In this document: positions 61,001-64,000 of the stretch, one piece after another
Position numbering within the stretch: position 1 is the first letter of the stretch
How the letters are laid out: every line of letters begins with the position of its first letter
DNA from: Phoronis australis
Taxonomy: Eukaryota; Phoronida; Phoronidae
Assembly: GCA_002633005.1 (NCBI GenBank)
Contig: NMRA01000167.1
Span: 373,124-437,123, forward strand
Direction of reading: 5' to 3'
Length of the DNA stretch: 64,000 nucleotides
The notes under the pieces: generated by a model
Seen by the model: the letters and a program-made list of their open reading frames with translations, nothing else
Told to the model about the DNA's origin: nothing
The model's database searches: none
Made by a program: the position numbers and the translations under genes

Positions 61001-63548
61001 CAGGACAGCCTATTGTGTATTTTGTATTATACATTTACATGTAAATAAAAACTTTGAGTCATGAAGACCTGTAACAGTACTTGAATGCTTACCCAAAGGA
61101 AATGAAAACCAGGTCATCAGCGACCTTCACAATACCATCGTTGATTGCATTGAAGTGATTTTTGACACAATCTAATATCTCTGTGAGACTGCAATAAAAA
61201 CATGGTAAGTTAAATACTTAGAATACCACCAATCCTCATTTCTGTCAACAACACAACCGACAAACAAGCCCTTAAAGGGAATTTGAATATTTGGCGTTTT
61301 TGGGATTATAATTCTCGTAATGGTAAGAAGGATAATGACCCACAAATGAGACATTGTCAAGGTTTGTCATGGTCCTGATTTAGAGGATTACAGTAATTGG
61401 AAGCAGTGAAAAGATCCTTTGTTGATAATTCGCCTTTTAGAAAGTACGATTGTGCTTTGAAAACATGGCATATTGCGTCGGAAGATTCCATTATTTTGGT
61501 GATGCGACAAGAGTGATGTCACTTAGTTCCCGCTCGTTCAAAACTTTTCCGCGGTATTCAAGAGACCTTACCTGTCACGCGGCTGAATTACAACACGAGG
61601 TATGGTGTACTTCTTGGCCAAAACACACACTGACACGGACACGGGGAGTACTTGAAGGCTAGGAATATGTTCAGACAAGTATCTACAAAAAATGCAAGCA
61701 CGTCAGTACACGCGAAATATAATCGAGCGAAATGGCCCATAATTTCGCTACACTGAGGAGTGGCGACAGGTGGAATAGCAACGTGTTAAGGGCAGACTGT
61801 ACAAGAAATTCACTGAAACGCTACAATGATGAGTCATGACACGTAATTTTGCCCAATATTCTACTTACATTGTCCTGTTAGTGCTGATACATAAAGCCGT
61901 GCCCAAGAGAATGATGTGCATACATCGGCCCTGACCCAAGAACATAACAATCACTGTCACTGAGTAAGCACAACATCTCATAAACACTCACTTGTCATAC
62001 GCATCTGCAACTAACTGTCCACAAGATGTCAGATCAGCATCAAGTTTCCGTAGCCGCTCCTCTGCATCCCGTTTCAGACGATCCTTCTCACGGTCACAAC
62101 CTGAAACATTACACAACAAAGAGTTAAGTCGTCAGCAAAAGTGTTGCCGAAATATTGCTCTATTATGATCTTTGTTCCAAAGGTAATTGCCAGCCTTCTT
62201 AAAGTCATTGGACATTCCATCGAATAGATTTTAACTTCCAATCAATTTTTGAACAGTCAATTGGCTGCAAAATCTTAATTCATTTGATGGGTTTAAATGC
62301 TCTACGGATGTTCATGGTCATGTAACTACCTCTTTTGTAGAGCTGTTCTTTTTGAATTTTTCAAAAAATTATTAAACTGCAGGTATTTTGTGTAACAGTA
62401 TTATATCCTTAGATAACAAACACCAAATATTAAGTATTCCATACCTGCTATCGGACTATATTTTTGAAAATTTGAGGTCATTTACAATGAAATTTTGAAG
62501 CCTATCAAATATGAAAAAAGATAAACTTTGGCAGCAGTTTTTGTACCAAATTGGTAAGATTTTACTGAACTAACAATTTTTGTATCAAATTGGTAAGATT
62601 TTACTGAACTAACAATTTTTGTACCAAATTGGTAAGATTTTACTCAACTAACAATATGCAGAAAGCCATCTCACAGACATTTGAATAACCCTCAAAAAAG
62701 TTCATTGAGATAACATCACCTGAATTTACTTAATTTTGGACAGCCGATATCTCCATTGCTCAAAGGAAAATTTCATGCAAATTAACTCATGCAGTAAAAA
62801 ATCTATCTTCAAAACTGCTCAAACCACCGAAAAATCAAAAGGTTTGAAAATAGCCAATAAGCCTTGTAACTGAAATTAATGAAGTGAAAGAGCTCGCACA
62901 ACAAAACCAAGACAAATATCAATGAAATTCTTGAATAATGTAACTGTCACAAATAGCCAGAAACAAATTTGTTAGTTTTGTATGATGACAATTTTAATGA
63001 TGGGTCTGAAATCTGACACAACATACAAAACACGCAATACAAACCCACAGGTTGTCAAACAATACATTTAACACTAGATCTAAACAAATGAATAGTTTAA
63101 TTAATTTAAAAAGTTCTCCATTCACCAAATCACCAAGTTAGAATTAAAAAAGGTGAACAAGGCACTACAAATTATTGAACATACAGATATATTGCGGTGT
63201 TGGATTTTAGCCAGTCATTTTAAAAAGTCACAACACAGCAGACCCAATTTTTTAAAAAGTGATTTCTGCAGAAAATCAAAAAAAGTGCAAAATTCCACTG
63301 CTTTCAACCTCCCTTCACACCATACCTGACCAACAGTTGGCATCGAACTTTTGTTCAGGTAAGACTTTTATTAGTACCAAGTGTATTTCAATAGTTTGTC
63401 GACAACAAACTCTGTTTGTTACCTTTGTCACCAAGAAGTGCCACACTTTTTTCCAATTCTAATTCTATGTGTCGTTTCCTCTGCTGAAACTCTTGCTTGA
63501 TACCTTGGTAGTAATTTTCATGAGCACCTAAACTAGTTTTCAAGTGAT
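58034..63548 (-). CDS. Coiled-coil protein with C-terminal UBR-type zinc finger (3' part of gene)
   Basis: At least eight exons chain on the - strand: 63548-63423, 62100-61992, 61188-61093, 59993-59867, 59539-(59457 or 59439), (59271 or 59260)-59133, 58502-58424 and 58082-58034. Phases match at every junction except the one before the UBR exon, where two donor/acceptor choices remain. The protein is a charged coiled-coil, then a mixed region (SFGPLSNMSVDEMTVVADSL), then a UBR-type finger with CKTC, CRSC, CHQGH, a following His and CCYC...C. UBR boxes bind N-degron ends in ubiquitin ligases and F-box proteins. The stop follows the last Cys closely. The 5' part and any ligase domain lie beyond the window. 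It is convergent with the receptor gene. Confidence 0.75.
58424..58502 (-). CDS. UBR gene, zinc-finger exon 2
   Basis: The exon is 79 nt; acceptor CTCTTCTAG|GGAT, donor AACTG|GTGAGT. It encodes ICRSCMTVCHQGHEVVPYI, then LNHKPN, the central CxxC...CxxGH core of the UBR box. Confidence 0.78.
58840..59165 (-). repeat. Degenerate tandem copies of the UBR exon end
   Basis: A ~35-50 bp phrase of the form 'ttgaagc(c/t)(a/g)catgtttta...gaagt' recurs at about 58857, 58888, 58925, 58957 and 59003 and, in its functional form, at 59133-59165, where its complement encodes DYFTCKTCGFN. Neighbouring 'gtcatag' phrases repeat as well, suggesting a longer unit. The upstream copies are not open. Confidence 0.6.
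59133..59271 (-). CDS. UBR gene, zinc-finger exon 1
   Basis: The donor is TTCAACT|GTAAGT (phase 1). The acceptor is CATTTCTTCTAG|AAACC at 59271, or an alternative CAG at 59260. The exon encodes ESDQPKQCIVSTFDAANL, then YFTCKTCGFN, the first half of the UBR box. The exact start decides the frame of the junction with the preceding exon. Confidence 0.75.
59457..59539 (-). CDS. UBR gene, middle exon
   Basis: The acceptor TTTACCTTAG|AAAT is in phase 0, matching the upstream donor. The exon encodes KSAEVFESTATYTEEVRVKT, then KAFENLD. The donor is GTTAAG at 59456 or GTGATG at 59438; the latter extends the exon by six codons. Confidence 0.6.
59867..59993 (-). CDS. UBR gene exon (conserved mixed region)
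   Basis: The exon is 127 nt; acceptor CCTTCTTGTTCTAG|GCCC (phase 2), donor CAAATA|GTATGT (phase 0). It encodes PLSNMSVDEMTVVADSLTRQ, then VTLLPIGCRPVLQ. No domain is recognised. Confidence 0.68.
60305..60801. mobile_element. 497-bp hAT-like MITE
   Basis: It has perfect 13-bp terminal inverted repeats CAGGGCTTGGAAT / ATTCCAAGCCCTG, with weaker 'gcggaaa' complementarity further in. AGTAAT flanks both ends (60299-60304 and 60802-60807). CAGGG...CCCTG ends are typical of hAT elements, although they usually duplicate 8 bp. It has no transposase and lies in an intron of the UBR gene. Confidence 0.85.
61093..61188 (-). CDS. UBR gene exon (helical region 3)
   Basis: The exon is 96 nt; acceptor TTTTTATTGCAG|TCTC, donor TTTGG|GTAAGC (phase 2). 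It encodes LTEILDCVKNHFNAINDGIV, then KVADDLVFISF. Both junctions agree in phase with the neighbouring exons. Confidence 0.72.
61992..62100 (-). CDS. UBR gene exon (coiled coil 2)
   Basis: The exon is 109 nt; acceptor TGTTTCAG|GTTG (phase 1), donor GACAA|GTGAGT (phase 2). It encodes CDREKDRLKRDAEERLRKLD, then TSCGQLVADAYD, with a heptad-like charged pattern. Confidence 0.75.
62538..62654. repeat. 39-bp minisatellite, three units
   Basis: Units start at 62538, 62577 and 62616, each 'tttttgta(c/t)caaattggtaag' plus 'attttact(g/c)aactaacaa'. They are near-identical, so the array is young. It lies within an intron. Confidence 0.9.
63423..63548 (-). CDS. UBR gene exon (coiled coil 1)
   Basis: The exon is 126 nt, phase 1-1; acceptor GTTTCCAG|ATCA, donor CAAAG|GTAACA. 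It encodes HLKTSLGAHENYYQGIKQEF, then QQRKRHIELELEKSVALLGD, a strongly helical segment. It is the most upstream exon found; none is seen between 63549 and 64000. Confidence 0.75.
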
Positions 63549-64000
63549 CTGGAAACAACAAAGGAGGTTATTCACTTGCAGTTATTATTGTGTTGTTGAC
63601 CTCAACATAAATATCATTATGTACTACATTTCCTACAGAACAAGCAGTGAAGGGCATCTATATGTATCTAATCTATTACATTCAGAGATAGTCACCTTAT
63701 TATTCTAATAAAAGGGGCATGACTTCAAATTTTATGCTTGATAAACGAAAGACCAAACTGAATCGAAAATATTTTTTGCTGATCGAATTCAAAAATAATG
63801 TCTTGATATCAAAAAATGAAAATGGAATCAATTATATAAATTTTATCGTATTCATCAAAGCCAATGTTTACTCATTTTACTCTGGTGAATAAAAGCAGAT
63901 GTCACACCAACATTTTCCGATTCCTAATGCTGCTACCTTTTCACTGATTGGCCACATTACTGCTAACCAATGAGATGGCTTTATAGAACCAGGTTTCACT

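Noticed and set aside
60840-61010. Protein-like - strand frame (VELVEFGNDVISDNVLYL) between two UBR-gene exons
   Set aside because: The flanking exons already match in phase, and no AG acceptor gives the phase needed to include it. It could be an alternative exon, but nothing supports that.
1-64000. CRISPR arrays, operons, rRNA genes
   Set aside because: No regularly spaced repeats, Shine-Dalgarno-led gene strings or rRNA-like sequence are visible; the window is eukaryotic nuclear DNA.

Overview
This window is nuclear DNA from an animal, most likely a marine invertebrate and plausibly an anthozoan cnidarian. The lineage is an inference from four things: long introns; single-domain Ig and thrombospondin type-1 (TSP1) exons in phase 1-1; Penelope, LINE, Kolobok/THAP-like, hAT-like and Gypsy remnants; and many ACATGTA-type palindromes. 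Nothing resembles bacterial operons. Two single ambiguous bases occur, at 10015 and 33445.

Layout. 1-8 kb is repeat-dominated: a TTAA-type transposon end, a LINE 3' end, a decayed THAP sequence and a nest of tandem and inverted repeats. From about 12.8 kb (possibly 8.5 kb) to 48.0 kb on the + strand I can assemble one large gene by splice-site and phase matching. It encodes TSP1, four Ig domains, a 13-residue mini-exon, four near-identical tandem Ig exons ('IgB', each exactly 279 nt), five more Ig domains (one split by an intron), a two-exon unassigned module, a second TSP1, one transmembrane helix and a cytoplasmic tail of about 600 residues. Every ectodomain exon from 12778 on is phase 1-1, and 2.2 kb of sequence assembles without a stop. 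It looks like a cell-surface receptor or adhesion protein. Its introns hold an exon birth-and-death array (three ~3.4 kb units, two with a dead exon copy), a truncated LINE, short MITEs, a TTAA/THAP transposon fragment, a tRNA-type SINE, and a Penelope-like element carrying a LINE inserted antisense.

46-56 kb holds a direct segmental duplication. The TM-plus-tail exon and its 3' flank (copy A, ~46.13-50.28 kb) recur as copy B (~51.38-56.15 kb). Copy B lacks the ectodomain and carries a frameshift. Each copy has its own later palindromic insertion, and copy B preserves the empty site of the copy A element. A Gypsy-type fragment and a TTAA-type end separate the copies.

58.0-63.5 kb on the - strand carries the 3' part of a second gene. 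At least eight exons encode a coiled-coil region and a C-terminal UBR-type zinc finger; the 5' end lies beyond the window. It is convergent with the receptor gene. An hAT-like MITE and a 39-bp minisatellite sit in its introns.
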